DNA of 64,000 bases, taken from contig JTDE01001366.1 of assembly GCA_014338405.1 (NCBI GenBank), forward strand, positions 62,341-126,340, in the 5' to 3' direction. The position numbers and the translations under genes were made by a program. This DNA is from Paragonimus skrjabini miyazakii. Taxonomy: Eukaryota; Platyhelminthes; Trematoda; Plagiorchiida; Troglotrematidae. Each line of letters starts with the position of its first letter. The stretch's first letter is position 1. Positions 58,801 to 63,439 of the stretch are shown here, piece by piece. The notes under the pieces were generated by a model. The model searched no databases. It worked only from the letters and a program-made list of their open reading frames with translations, and was not told the origin of the DNA.

Positions 58801-59215
58801 CCATTAAATAGTAACATGCACCACTGAATTTGACCAAACAATTTAACATCCGTGAAGTGTTCCGTAGTTCGCAGGAGACGGTTAACGAACAAGCAGGTAA
58901 AATGAGTACAAAGTATTTTCCTAACTATATCTGATGATAGAATAACCGGCATCAACATCAGTATACACATTCCTCGCTCTCAGGTTGCAATGCGAGACGA
59001 TCGAACTGCGTACCATAATACGCGCACTGAAAGACAAGCTTCATCAAGCGTGCCTCAGTCAAACTCGATTGCAGCGAAACCAGGAAGCTCTACAAGCAGA
59101 TATTGCTATCAAGGAGAATTCACTGGAGATCGACCAGCGATGTCTCAACATCAGGAAGACATTTCCGATCAACGACAAACGAGGAACATTGCTCTCTGTA
59201 CCAGTTTCATACTAA
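28655..59215 (+). CDS. Tektin, TEKT3/TEKT5 type, eight exons recovered, N-terminus missing
   Basis: Tektins are coiled-coil filament proteins that line the inside of doublet microtubules in cilia and sperm flagella. Joining 28655-28833, 30625-30710, 33316-33453, 50127-50197, 51251-51394, 57795-58017, 58064-58218 and 58984-59215 gives one open frame of 408 residues. Every junction is GT/AG and every phase matches, including three codons split 2+1 and one split 1+2. Family landmarks appear in order: RYSEKAW near the start, DIEYWRNEL, the cysteine-bearing AEECLTNRERRHGIDEV block, NTSSGIGLYRGVE, SWMKFTQENLSRSQ, the tektin nonapeptide region (RHSMELCQD) and the C-terminal SLEIDQRCLNIRKTFP. The NTS..I.(Y/F).GVE block and the IRKTFP tail favour the TEKT3/5 subfamily over TEKT1, 2 or 4. 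Vertebrate TEKT3 is near 490 residues, so roughly 60-110 N-terminal residues are missing. No start codon is assigned. Confidence 0.9.
30625..30710 (+). CDS. Tektin exon b
   Basis: The acceptor is TCAG at 30621-30624 and the donor GTAGTA at 30711. The split codon A+AA completes a lysine with the previous exon. The exon encodes KNRMQDIEYWRNELSSEI and a short acidic helix. DIEYW corresponds to the D(I/T)xFW core of the first tektin coiled coil. It ends in phase 0. Confidence 0.88.
31921..31953 (+). repeat. AT-rich microsatellite in tektin intron
   Basis: Interrupted (TA)n tract between exons b and c. Confidence 0.85.
33316..33453 (+). CDS. Tektin exon c
   Basis: The acceptor is CCACAG at 33310-33315 and the donor GTAAGC at 33454, with phase 0 at both ends (46 codons). 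It encodes a helical segment followed by IAEECLTNRERRHGIDEVKD. This is the highly conserved region with a fixed cysteine followed by the REKRxGID box. The 16.7-kb intron that follows contains most of the mobile elements in this window. Confidence 0.9.
33454..35380. other. Start of the 16.7-kb tektin intron, no recognised element
   Basis: Intron sequence after exon c. Nothing was recognised on either strand before the RTE tail at 35.4 kb, apart from the short tetranucleotide repeat at 34826. Confidence 0.4.
34826..34842 (+). repeat. (TGAA)4 microsatellite
   Basis: Four tandem TGAA units. Confidence 0.85.
35390..35740 (+). pseudogene. RTE-type non-LTR element, 3' end of the reverse transcriptase ORF
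   Basis: The plus frame reads DKVYMRIAKKCSTFTNL, then SIKTRLCNAFVSSVLLRGS, a stop, ILAEDVYRPSVFERRFLRYL and ARI. This is the C-terminal part of the RTE reverse transcriptase, where intact copies read ISARIxKARxAFANLRHLW...VRSVLLYGSETWPLR...HRCLRxIAR. Two stops interrupt the ETW motif. The catalytic domains are missing, so it is a 5'-truncated relic within the tektin intron. Confidence 0.75.
35782..36095 (+). repeat. 5' LTR of a Ty3/gypsy element, split by a hammerhead-bearing insert
   Basis: 35782-35846 and about 35963-36075 match, in reverse orientation, the LTR at 40290-40458. The first block is near-identical and the second is clearly diverged. Between them this copy carries about 115 extra bases that include a 25-base inverted repeat and a hammerhead motif. 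LTR ends are not visible on the left, and no primer-binding site was assigned. Confidence 0.65.
35917..35954 (+). ncRNA. Hammerhead ribozyme motif (type I, minimal), inside a gypsy LTR
   Basis: The parts are: stem I GCGA (35917-35920) with TCGC (35951-35954), four perfect pairs; core CTGATGA (35921-35927); stem II GA-GTAAA-TC (35928-35936); GAA (35937-35939); stem III ATGT-TA-ACAT (35940-35949); cleavage base C at 35950. Every nucleotide needed for self-cleavage is present. It sits in a palindrome (about 35888-35955): the left half holds the GAA/stem III/stem I part in reverse, with its catalytic box lost. This is the best-formed motif in the window. Confidence 0.8.
36121..36860 (+). pseudogene. 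Ty3/gypsy gag with CCHC zinc knuckle
   Basis: Between the LTR and pol, broken plus-strand frames end in a retroviral-type zinc knuckle, CYACGKIGHLARLC (36793-36834), with the CX2CX4HX4C spacing intact. Upstream text such as MLHLLAQLPYVDCEKL and the following helical residues fit the capsid part of gag, but stops and frameshifts (for example near 36299) interrupt it. Gag packages the element RNA; this copy cannot make a full protein. Confidence 0.7.
36861..37400 (+). pseudogene. Ty3/gypsy aspartic protease region
   Basis: The frame continuing from the zinc knuckle contains FEVQPIHMQIDTAATVTTIS (about 36990-37050). This matches the retropepsin active-site strand, but with DTA in place of the usual D(S/T)G. 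The frame stops at 37192-37194. The substitution and the stop suggest the protease is not functional. Confidence 0.6.
37400..38335 (+). pseudogene. Ty3/gypsy reverse transcriptase and RNase H, frameshifted
   Basis: Reverse transcriptase lies in two plus frames joined near 37,700-37,740. The first frame (37418-37738) has GSVRICGDYKLTVN and FTEIGLSHAYFQVEL. In motif A the catalytic aspartate (normally LDLS) is glycine (codon GGC), so polymerase activity is lost. The second frame has LPFGINSTSVIFQRIIDN, the YSDD box in AYSDDNFI, a stop at 37899, then the thumb/connection LGYRFDKN and RNase H starting TMQHDASPRGVGAVL (38235-38280). Order and spacing are those of Ty3/gypsy pol. Confidence 0.85.
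38336..38910 (+). pseudogene. RNase H tail and linker to integrase
   Basis: A degraded plus-strand translation contains GIKRLHQYV and HKPLLALLDEKG (about 38390-38485), the end of the gypsy RNase H, followed by a linker with several stops up to the integrase. A DAL motif-like codon run near 38585 matches the usual INxADALSR site. Confidence 0.6.
38914..39610 (+). pseudogene. Ty3/gypsy integrase, 3' cut off by a Penelope fragment
   Basis: The integrase starts with GCYWWPITDLYIEHF (zinc cysteines lost), then the core HVDYFGSINGVMNMLVIDAH, then TICTDNGALLISEEY, a stop, and HHASNSLAGRVVQIVK, where the third catalytic acid E is G. It continues with RLTSTESTWKFPAELTCG up to 39610. There the sequence switches directly to Penelope-type endonuclease, so the integrase C-terminus and the 3' LTR are missing. 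39279-39610 is a near-identical inverted copy of 40795-41126. Confidence 0.85.
39611..40087 (+). pseudogene. Penelope-like endonuclease (GIY-YIG type) fragment
   Basis: The open frame to 40087 encodes a Penelope-type endonuclease end: KVPVHNLSVLIYSFVYDC, then SANYADRATQHLSRRIRDH, ERKSITSVTVGHLTDSDHQV, YRVPPNRSKPVRRRML and EATDIQLRNSTLFGQKNFVQ. The GxYxGRT core is changed to ANYADRAT, losing the usual C-x-C partner and the YIG glycine, so it is probably inactive. It is a different family from the 12/15-kb copies. It begins exactly where the plus-strand gypsy integrase is cut off. Confidence 0.8.
40198..40225 (+). ncRNA. Possible hammerhead motif
   Basis: CTGATGA (40198-40204), stem II GAT-TTT-ATC (40205-40213), GAA, then palindromic AACATGTT as stem III and U as cleavage base. 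Core and stems II and III are good. Stem I starts with a C-A mismatch and has only scattered pairs, and U is a poor cleavage base. Confidence 0.3.
40275..40494 (-). repeat. 3' LTR of the minus-strand Ty3/gypsy copy, with polypurine tract
   Basis: On the minus strand a purine run GAGAGGGAGAGGGA ends next to TGTAGCATATGG (from 40494), the usual polypurine tract / LTR 5' end arrangement. The LTR then matches 35782-36095 in reverse, for example GATTGGCCGCGACTGACC and the block with AATAACACATGGTGCG. The 3' limit is uncertain (about 40275 or lower). Confidence 0.7.
40495..41330 (-). pseudogene. Minus-strand Ty3/gypsy integrase end
   Basis: Reading down from about 41290, the minus strand has a worn integrase core (LIDTFQAAQP, AKWIGMRF), then FCVTMG and the same block as the plus copy (RLTSTESTWKFPAELTCG, NLRTRLHVLFPNPCSYVE). 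It then has the genuine integrase C-terminus that the plus copy lacks: WQPATVINP...LTDGRIARRYLDHVRHR. It ends just before the polypurine tract. It shares with the plus copy the same stop after NNGM and the E-to-G change in SLAGR. Reverse transcriptase is absent upstream, so the copy is 5'-truncated. Confidence 0.8.
42092..42137 (-). ncRNA. Decayed hammerhead motif at the 3' end of the minus-strand Penelope element
   Basis: On the minus strand: stem I GTAA (42134-42137) with TTAC (42092-42095), four pairs; box CCGAGTA where CTGATGA is expected (three changes); stem II GA-TCGG-TC (42119-42126); GAA; stem III ATGT...ACAT enclosing self-complementary CTCTGCAGAG; cleavage base C at 42096. All architecture is kept and only the catalytic box is lost. 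Confidence 0.6.
42488..43066 (-). pseudogene. Penelope-like GIY-YIG endonuclease domain
   Basis: A 192-codon open frame starts within HNGYPARFISKYARERL, continues through a linker (YITLPYMGEDVTTLIQRRL) and contains the endonuclease core FRCTCGVKYIGRTVRTL with C-x-C and YIG-x-T intact. Then come RVSEHIPKWLAN, SSITRHLEETGHVI, the AETFAIHRYKASLCVQK block and the family-typical end LSLPWC. This is the best-preserved endonuclease in the window. It is not known to be expressed, since the RT upstream is frameshifted. Confidence 0.9.
43221..43906 (-). pseudogene. Penelope-like reverse transcriptase, frameshifted
   Basis: The first frame (43906-43505) has PKTHKPGIPLRPILSMVNSP and motif A VSFDVKSLFINVPL. 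The second (43502-43221) has motif B GSPLGPVPADIFMAYLES and motif C LYTRYVDDMICV with the YVDD box intact, ending in LSFLDVEMSVNDDGSI. A small indel near 43505 separates motifs A and B. A second indel near 43221 cuts the frame just before YRKPTWTGQY, which is readable in another frame. Confidence 0.88.
43911..45090. other. Intron sequence without recognised element
   Basis: Nothing recognisable on either strand; a short CAT repeat lies at 44847-44861. Confidence 0.4.
45100..45390 (-). pseudogene. RTE-type element, C-terminal tail
   Basis: The minus frame 45303-45115 reads WRRQMKSFTKGLATVD, RLPGWSPSD, SQWLETLGEKAANRAQW and ends near CLSELS. This is the conserved tail after the RTE reverse transcriptase (consensus WxxxMKxLTxGLxxVGRCRLPGWGPRD...WLETLxDMAxNRxQW). 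The preceding 80 bases in a shifted frame continue it. It is a short relic. Confidence 0.75.
45500..46600 (-). pseudogene. CR1-type non-LTR reverse transcriptase relic
   Basis: On the minus strand, across frameshifts, motif A reads VVCFDFSKVFGRVDHFILLRK (about 45990-45930) with LSSYGLAGLSHRW after it. Next is VNGWLFDWIPADGNFSQRSI and LRPLLFNLFILELPNLIKSP (45841-45720), where functional copies have SGVPQGSVLGPLLF. The catalytic YADD box is destroyed (LFSRCYKTS). Weaker upstream traces extend to about 46.6 kb. It is clearly a different clade from the RTE pieces. Confidence 0.75.
47010..48219 (-). mobile_element. Possible internal remnant of a Ty3/gypsy element next to the LTR
   Basis: The LTR at 48.2-48.6 kb faces this stretch on the minus strand and shares a few bases beyond the LTR end with the 63-kb copy, so internal sequence should follow. 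A 150-codon minus frame (47473-47021) has MLPDLLKSVWQIVDLSP, loosely like the gag LLKxLWLxRLP segment, and near its end GPYEVVIEPGAVI, loosely like an integrase C-terminus. Both similarities are weak and I could not follow a continuous gag or pol. Confidence 0.3.
48220..48590 (-). repeat. Ty3/gypsy-type LTR, copy A
   Basis: Reverse complement of this stretch aligns along its length with 63023-63424. Shared landmarks in order: CGAACGCCTGT, a TCTCGCGTT block, GACTGCCA, GTCGGCCAT, a TATA-like CTATAAAT, the GTCTC-rich stretch, a polyadenylation signal AATAAA (48279-48284) and an end at GCGCGTACCA. Similarity is clear but with many substitutions, so both copies are old. The 5' limit is approximate. 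Confidence 0.7.
48600..50126. other. End of the 16.7-kb tektin intron, nothing recognised
   Basis: No element or exon recognised between the LTR and exon d. The open frame starting at 49938 includes exon d in its last part only; the upstream part is intron. Confidence 0.4.
50127..50197 (+). CDS. Tektin exon d (71 nt)
   Basis: The acceptor is TTTCAG at 50121-50126 and the donor GTAAGT at 50198. The exon reads EVQLINSCIEQIDQIHAKGE and ends with two bases of a threonine codon completed by the next exon. It aligns with the (E)VxxIxxCQE segment that follows the GID box in TEKT3. Its small size could let an automatic gene finder miss it, but phase continuity on both sides supports it. Confidence 0.85.
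50198..51250. other. Tektin intron between exons d and e
   Basis: A 1053-base intron with GT/AG ends. No element recognised. Confidence 0.7.
51251..51394 (+). CDS. Tektin exon e
   Basis: The acceptor is TTTTAG at 51245-51250 and the donor GTAAGT at 51395. It encodes MNSAAQNDMQKDACDKNHA, then NTSSGIGLYRGVELED. The second stretch matches the NTSxx(I/V)xxxxGVE signature that is clearest in TEKT3 and TEKT5. Inside this block several otherwise conserved positions differ (for example VDHDVHNMC where relatives have IDxKCxxLR), so the protein is diverged here. The last codon (TC) is completed to serine by the next exon. Confidence 0.9.
52170..52920 (+). mobile_element. Probable 5' region of the plus-strand RTE element
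   Basis: This stretch precedes the endonuclease domain and is less AT-rich than the flanking intron. It has overlapping plus frames (for example 52376-52780, 134 codons) with repeats of the string GTCAGACTTTTGA. I do not recognise a domain. Position and base composition suggest the 5' end of the RTE copy. Confidence 0.35.
52921..53720 (+). pseudogene. RTE-type apurinic endonuclease domain, degraded
   Basis: Plus-strand translation across frameshifts gives NIGAFNVHTLRQVGQ, then CLSKTRVYDYGAVINLTSP, where active copies have SET with a catalytic glutamate. It continues with GVGIALSRRT, YAGIIILAEDMNGQLCRLS (the GDxN motif changed to EDMN), EKRLGGMFGV, DKGEKVLQLCASHG and finally a shifted LDSDHAVV-type end near 53695. 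This is the AP-endonuclease-like domain of RTE elements, which nicks the target site. Several stops and the lost glutamate make it non-functional. Confidence 0.8.
53708..54400 (+). pseudogene. RTE linker region between endonuclease and RT (plus copy)
   Basis: The frame runs from RARFVLSFAQRT through DEDVKNAYQKALVKKLL and HWEQIAAAMKACCEQAC, then stops; after a shift it continues as RSIPPGSEYDDDCRELKRRV, a stop, and RWAEHFEEQ. This is the standard region between the endonuclease and reverse transcriptase of RTE. 53803-54259 is 456/457 identical, in inverted orientation, to 57036-57492. RT domains do not follow, so this copy is cut off here. Confidence 0.82.
54446..54755 (+). pseudogene. Second, overlapping RTE linker fragment
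   Basis: The frame 54476-54751 reads RRNNPPGSSYDKFRTDIRR, ESCLLDKVGEMEAAFASRN, GKLLKFVRATDHRRPSVSE. It repeats the domain already present at 53.96-54.1 kb (RSIPPGSEYDDDC...), but with different sequence, so it comes from another RTE insertion and not from the same copy. Confidence 0.7.
54990..55240 (-). pseudogene. Isolated RT motif B fragment of an RTE-like element
   Basis: The minus frame contains LRLRSTVTNRFDTNNGVCHG and CPPSPVLFTFVVD. It matches the (T)xxGVRQGCPLSPxLFNxVID motif of non-LTR reverse transcriptases. Only this motif is present, so it is a small relic, separate from the copy at 55.5-57.5 kb. Confidence 0.55.
55480..55865 (-). pseudogene. RTE C-terminal tail
   Basis: The minus frame contains SRRWLDHVLRMPAKSLPYRA, KPHGGQATALSRNMNTLTA and LSKMGRCPCL. 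This is the conserved LRWLGHVLRMP ... RGGQxxTW ... MGRCRLPGW tail of RTE. It continues in a shifted frame to about 55480. Confidence 0.8.
55953..56752 (-). pseudogene. RTE reverse transcriptase, frameshifted and internally deleted
   Basis: The upstream frame has VSKILTGLILRQLTKPRG, REEQDEFRSGRGCVNHVFIL and motif A VVIFRDLKAAFDSVARNVLW. The downstream frame has GVEFLPGADDIILLSPSAED, SKCKLLPQDW, NFTYLGSTISSACKITDDIS and ARIAKARVAVAKLRRKH. Motif B survives only in a third frame (SNGVRQGC) and is then cut by a deletion. A further deletion joins LPG directly to ADD, removing the aromatic residue of the FADD/YADD box. Confidence 0.85.
57795..58017 (+). CDS. Tektin exon f
   Basis: The acceptor is TTCAG ending at 57794 and the donor GTAAGT at 58018. 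The leading C completes a serine. The exon encodes SIPISWMKFTQENLSRSQ followed by a long amphipathic helix with FNVVNNALQTRI. This is the conserved SWAKFxxxNxxRSQ region that opens the second half of tektins. The open frame runs further upstream of the acceptor, but that part is intron. Confidence 0.92.
58064..58218 (+). CDS. Tektin exon g with the diverged nonapeptide
   Basis: The acceptor is TTCTAG at 58058-58063, leaving a preceding intron of only 46 bases; the donor is GTGAGT at 58219. It encodes IVQEIYETEKLVQLL, then KPLKVAETRLKERT and RHSMELCQD (58178-58204). The last item is the tektin-defining nonapeptide, whose usual form is RPN(V/I)ELCRD. The ELC core and final D are kept, but P, N and the second R are replaced by H, S and Q. 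Confidence 0.92.
58984..59215 (+). CDS. Tektin terminal exon
   Basis: The acceptor is TCTCAG at 58978-58983. The leading G completes a threonine. The exon encodes a helical stretch (IRALKDKLHQACLSQTRL), then the C-terminal signature LQADIAIKENSLEIDQRCL followed by IRKTFP, and stops with TAA at 59213-59215. The last residues (LLSVPVSY) differ from the LVGYC-like end of vertebrate TEKT3. I saw no AATAAA in the bases just downstream, so the transcript end is not placed. Confidence 0.92.
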
Positions 59216-60590
59216 GCAATATTAATACAACCTTACAGACCTGATGAAGTCGATTAACAGATCAAACCAAGTTTTCTGTTATCCGAAAACATATTCATTA
59301 CGGCTATTCCATTAGTGACCGTTTTCGCCCATTAATTTTCCGTCCACCTGGCCACTGAAGTCTGATATACGATGCATCGGCAGTGACCGCTGCGTCATAA
59401 GACTAGTTGGCATCCTCAACACGTTTCAGTAACCAAGGTCTGAGCATCCGCAAACGGAGTGAACGAATTAGCCAGATCACCTCCATGTCGATATCATGTT
59501 ATCTCGACGCCGATGCACACAAGTGCCCATACAAATCCACCGTAAAACATATGAAGACGGTTTGCACTCCGACCAAAACGGTTAGACGTCGCAGATGCAT
59601 AGTAATTCCGGTCGTTTTAGATACGTGGCTAGCAAGCTTTGGAGATTAATTTCACCTAAAGTGGACAAGATGTCCTAGCTCTTATTCCAATTCTTACTTC
59701 CATAGGTGACAATCCAGCTTCATTGCATGAACTGGTCAAAACCTAAATAACCTCATTATCGATAACTAAACCTAGACAAGAACAATAATCGCACTGGGAC
59801 TGCAAAGTGCAGTTCAAGAATTCGCATCAAGTTGACTGCACCGTTTGGAAACTGCTAAACATCATCCTGGTGTTGATGTAATCAATATTCGCGCGTTTTC
59901 AAACCAACAGGAGGTCCACGCAAGCGTTCCTAGTGCCGGAGACAATACAATATTACTTCGTATGACGAAAAATGGCGAAAATAAGCAGTAGCGAAATGGG
60001 CCATTACTGGTGCAGAACATGTCTAAGTTTAAATAATAGGCCCCAACCTGAGATGAAACAGGACACAAACACAGTTGGCATGTCCAGATACCCATTTCGT
60101 AAACTTTGTATGTAGGCGATTCAAACAGTACACATTAACTCACTGATTCGAACGCACGCTGGCAGCTGGGAGACAAGGTGATCGTCAGCAGTACGTGAAA
60201 TTATCTCGGCGTTCCACTAGTGAACATCACATAAATGTTAGTCCCCTACCAAAAGCGGTTTGATCCTGAGCATATAACTAACAGAGTAACCGGGAGGTTG
60301 ATAAGAAATATCATCAAAGATAACTGGAAATGTGTAGCGGCATGTCAAAAGCTTACAAAAATGAGACAGTTCTGCAATGATACCGTTCCGTCTCGCTCTT
60401 ACCAATAATAAACACCTGTATCCTGTGATGGATTGTGTATAGTCACATAAGCCGGACATGTGCTTACATACGAGCAACCAACAGCCCGAAAAGTTATAAA
60501 CTCGTAGCGTGCGAGAGATCTCAACAGCCTACATGAAGTCAGCAAAAGATCTAAAACCGGCGCAACCTTATTTAGGTGCAAAAACTGATT
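59216..60590. other. Downstream of tektin, nothing recognised
   Basis: 3' flank or 3' UTR of the tektin gene. I see no clear polyadenylation signal close to the stop and no other feature. Confidence 0.4.
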
Positions 60591-60680
60591 GGGACGAGAC
60601 TTTCGAGTCCCTATATAGACGACAATTCTGACGGCCGAAGCGTCACAAGAGTGCGCTGGCCAACTAAGCTACCCAACTAA
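60591..60680 (-). repeat. tRNA-derived SINE-like sequence
   Basis: On the minus strand an A-box-like TAGCTTAGTTGG (60660-60671) is followed by GCGCACTC and GACGCTTCGGCCGTCAG, then a B-box-like GACTCGAAAGTC inside a self-pairing GGGACTCGAAAGTCTCGTCCC (60591-60611). The spacing is close to a pol III promoter, but no tRNA cloverleaf forms. It differs from the 8.8-kb tRNA-like sequence. Confidence 0.5.
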
Positions 60681-60699
60681 ATCCGGTTGAACACAGCGA

Positions 60700-63000
60700 C
60701 AGAGAATTGATCCACAACGTCCACTGTGCTGACGAATCAAATAAATAAACGCAATCTGTGGCACTTTTGTTATTAACAGCATCCCGCAAATAGAGAACAC
60801 TACGCCCAACCAACTAGTGAAGTGAAAACGAATGCAAACAGAATACTTCCGGTTGTGCTGGAGAATCATTGTTGGTGTTATCATTACGATAAAATCTACT
60901 AGACCTTCACTACCTGTGCTGAGTAATGTACAACACAACTTCTCAACGATTGCGACGGTTGGCAGCCACGCATCGATGATATTCGTACGCCACCTGTTGC
61001 AGACCGCTGCGGTCAAAAAAGCACTGACAGTTCGTCTGGTACACACACCTCACGAGAACGTCGCAGGCACGCCTGCCACACCGCGCCCTTTGGGAATCGC
61101 TTAAGAAAGCAGTCGGTGAGCAGCCTATTGCCCAGATAATACCGGATTATTTAGTTACGCAAATCGAAAACCAATTTTGCAACCGTATTCACACTTTTAT
61201 TAGCAGGGACATTTTACTTCTTTCGAGAGACACCGACTGTACGACCACGACGACCGGTCGTTTTTGTGTGTTGACCACGAACACGTAAGCTGTAAAAAAA
61301 AAGCAAACTAATGAAACGGTCCTAAACAACACAGAAGACACAAAAGTCACTTCACATTTTTGCAAACGCCGAAACAAATTCCTAGACAAACAATCGTAAA
61401 AATGCCGTCTGGTTGCATTTCAATCATGAAACTAACTAGATTATCCGTCACAAAATTGGACGCACCGTCGTGCTGCTCACTCAACTAGCTCACTTGACAC
61501 AGACAAACTAGAAGAGACAACGGTAGTCAAGTGCTCAGAGCTTAAGTACACCTTCGCACCAAATGACCGGGTCTACTACTCGCAAAGCACGATGAAATAC
61601 TCCAACTGTAAAAGTAGTTTGTTTTAATTTTTTTATCATTAGGCTGGTGATTCATTTGCGCCTTTTATTTCAGAGCTCATACGCAAAGGTTAGGTAAATA
61701 AAGTCTACTGTACGCATCTATCGTTTTTTTCGTTTGACGCGAAATCACCGTTCTCTGCAGCTGAGCAAAATTGTTTATAATACATGCATTGTATGTTAGC
61801 CTCAATGGGTACCCCGTAACCTTGCGTGTGAATAGGATTTATGAGTGCACATAGTTGAACAATGAATTACACAAGTTGAAGGTACGAAATACACTTTACA
61901 CAAGCCAGTGTGACTACATAAAAGGCTCAGTGGGGCCTGCATATTAATCACAGAACTACAGAAAGCAACGGCGTCTGCTAATTCACGTTGACTAGCTTGC
62001 TAACTGACAAAGGGTATACTCAGGGGAATCAGAACAGTAAAGTTCGCCTTCCACAATGTCTACCGAATGGTCGAACAAAGAGAATCCATATCCCTGTAGA
62101 AAACCACTTGACATAGGCGACGGTCTAGATAACTGCCTATAAATACAGTCTGTACTCCGAGCAAGCATTCCGCTATGTAAACAGATTAACTTCTCACAGG
62201 TTCCTGTGAAACAGGCAACCGAAGATAACATGACGAGCGACCAAGACAAAGGCAGCGATATGATCCAACAATCCCCGAATGCTACCTGACAGTCGAGGCC
62301 GTCACGAAGAGAGATGCGGTGTGAAGGACTGCGCATCCCGATTACCTCCTAGGTTAAACCGAACGGCGTGGAAAACACCAAGGACCTCACATGAGTAGGG
62401 TCTGGTGAAATTTAGTCACTTCGCCTCTCACATTAAATTGAAATAACGTTGGTTTCCTAATTTCGAAAACTAGTAGCAGTTTTAGTTCACTGTTGTGATG
62501 ACCTGCTGTACAGTGTGTAAAATTCTTCCCAAAGTCCAAGTTCACATTGTACACAGGATTTTTGCCTGTCATCTGTTTGCTGTATGCGATCGCGTTTGTT
62601 TGTTCGCACGCATGTCGACCAATGCGCGCCAATAGCGTCAGACACCTCCGGCTTGCTCGTGCGTTGGACGGTCAGATCCTGAACGTTGTTGGCCATTACT
62701 CCGTATCAGTACCGTTCACTGTGCCGCTAGAAACCCGTTGTAATTTTCGTATAGTATAGGTTGAGTCTCTCAATTATTCGTATTATTCAATTCACTTCTG
62801 GCATTTATTGCGTACAACTGGGAATCGTTAGTTTCGTGCACATTCGCACTACACTACCGCCTACTCGCCAACATCTGAATCAAATGCCTTGGCTGAGGAC
62901 CTTTCATCCGTCTAGGTCTGAAGAGTCTCAGCCCAGATGAATTCGCAAAACTACTAATCCCACATACACCCTGCTCCTTTCCTCCAAACGGAAGAAAGAC
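60700..63000. other. No recognised gene
   Basis: Open frames up to 125 codons (60669-61046, minus) have no motif I know and no splice or codon support. Nothing else recognised. Confidence 0.35.
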
Positions 63001-63022
63001 ACGAGCTTCTATAATCGCTAGT

Positions 63023-63424
63023 TGTTAGGAGGGGCATCTCCTAACCAGACAACCAAGACGCGTCACGTTACGTCGATCGGCCGGCCTAACTCGGATGGTA
63101 TGGTCGTGGGTGGTGGTATGGTCCCACTCAGCCAATCAGATTGCAAGTGTGCGGCCGAACGCCTGTGCGCTATCTGGACAATTTTGTCTCGCGTTGTCTT
63201 CTCACGACTCCTGTAATGAGTTGTTCTGACTCCCTGACTGCCATATATGACTCTCATTTAATTATCTTTGTGTCTGTCGGCCATCTATGATAATCGTTTT
63301 GTCCTATAAATCTAGAGCTTCTGTGGCTTAAGTCTCGTCTCGTCTCGTCTCACTCATCCAATAAACAGTGCCGCCGCGTCTCCTCATTTCTCGGTTTTGC
63401 GTCAAGCGACTGAGCGCGTAACCA
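63023..63424 (+). repeat. Ty3/gypsy-type LTR, copy B
   Basis: It begins TGTTAGGAG, with an 8-base inverted repeat GTTAGGAG / CTCCTAAC at the very start, and ends GCGTAACCA. It carries a TATA-like CTATAAATC (near 63305), a (GTCTC)4 tract (63332-63351) and AATAAA (63360-63365), as expected for an LTR with promoter and polyadenylation signal. It aligns with the reverse complement of 48220-48590, and the similarity continues about 15 bases beyond the LTR end (GATCCAATA), where a primer-binding site would lie. No gag or pol follows within the window. Confidence 0.75.
63332..63351 (+). repeat. (GTCTC)4 repeat inside the LTR
   Basis: Four tandem units; copy A has only a shortened version, so the tract varies between LTR copies. 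Confidence 0.85.
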
Positions 63425-63439
63425 AGGTGACGATCCAAT

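Noticed and set aside
60669..61046. 125-codon minus-strand open frame downstream of tektin
   Set aside because: No recognisable domain, no splice support and no evidence of expression in the sequence.
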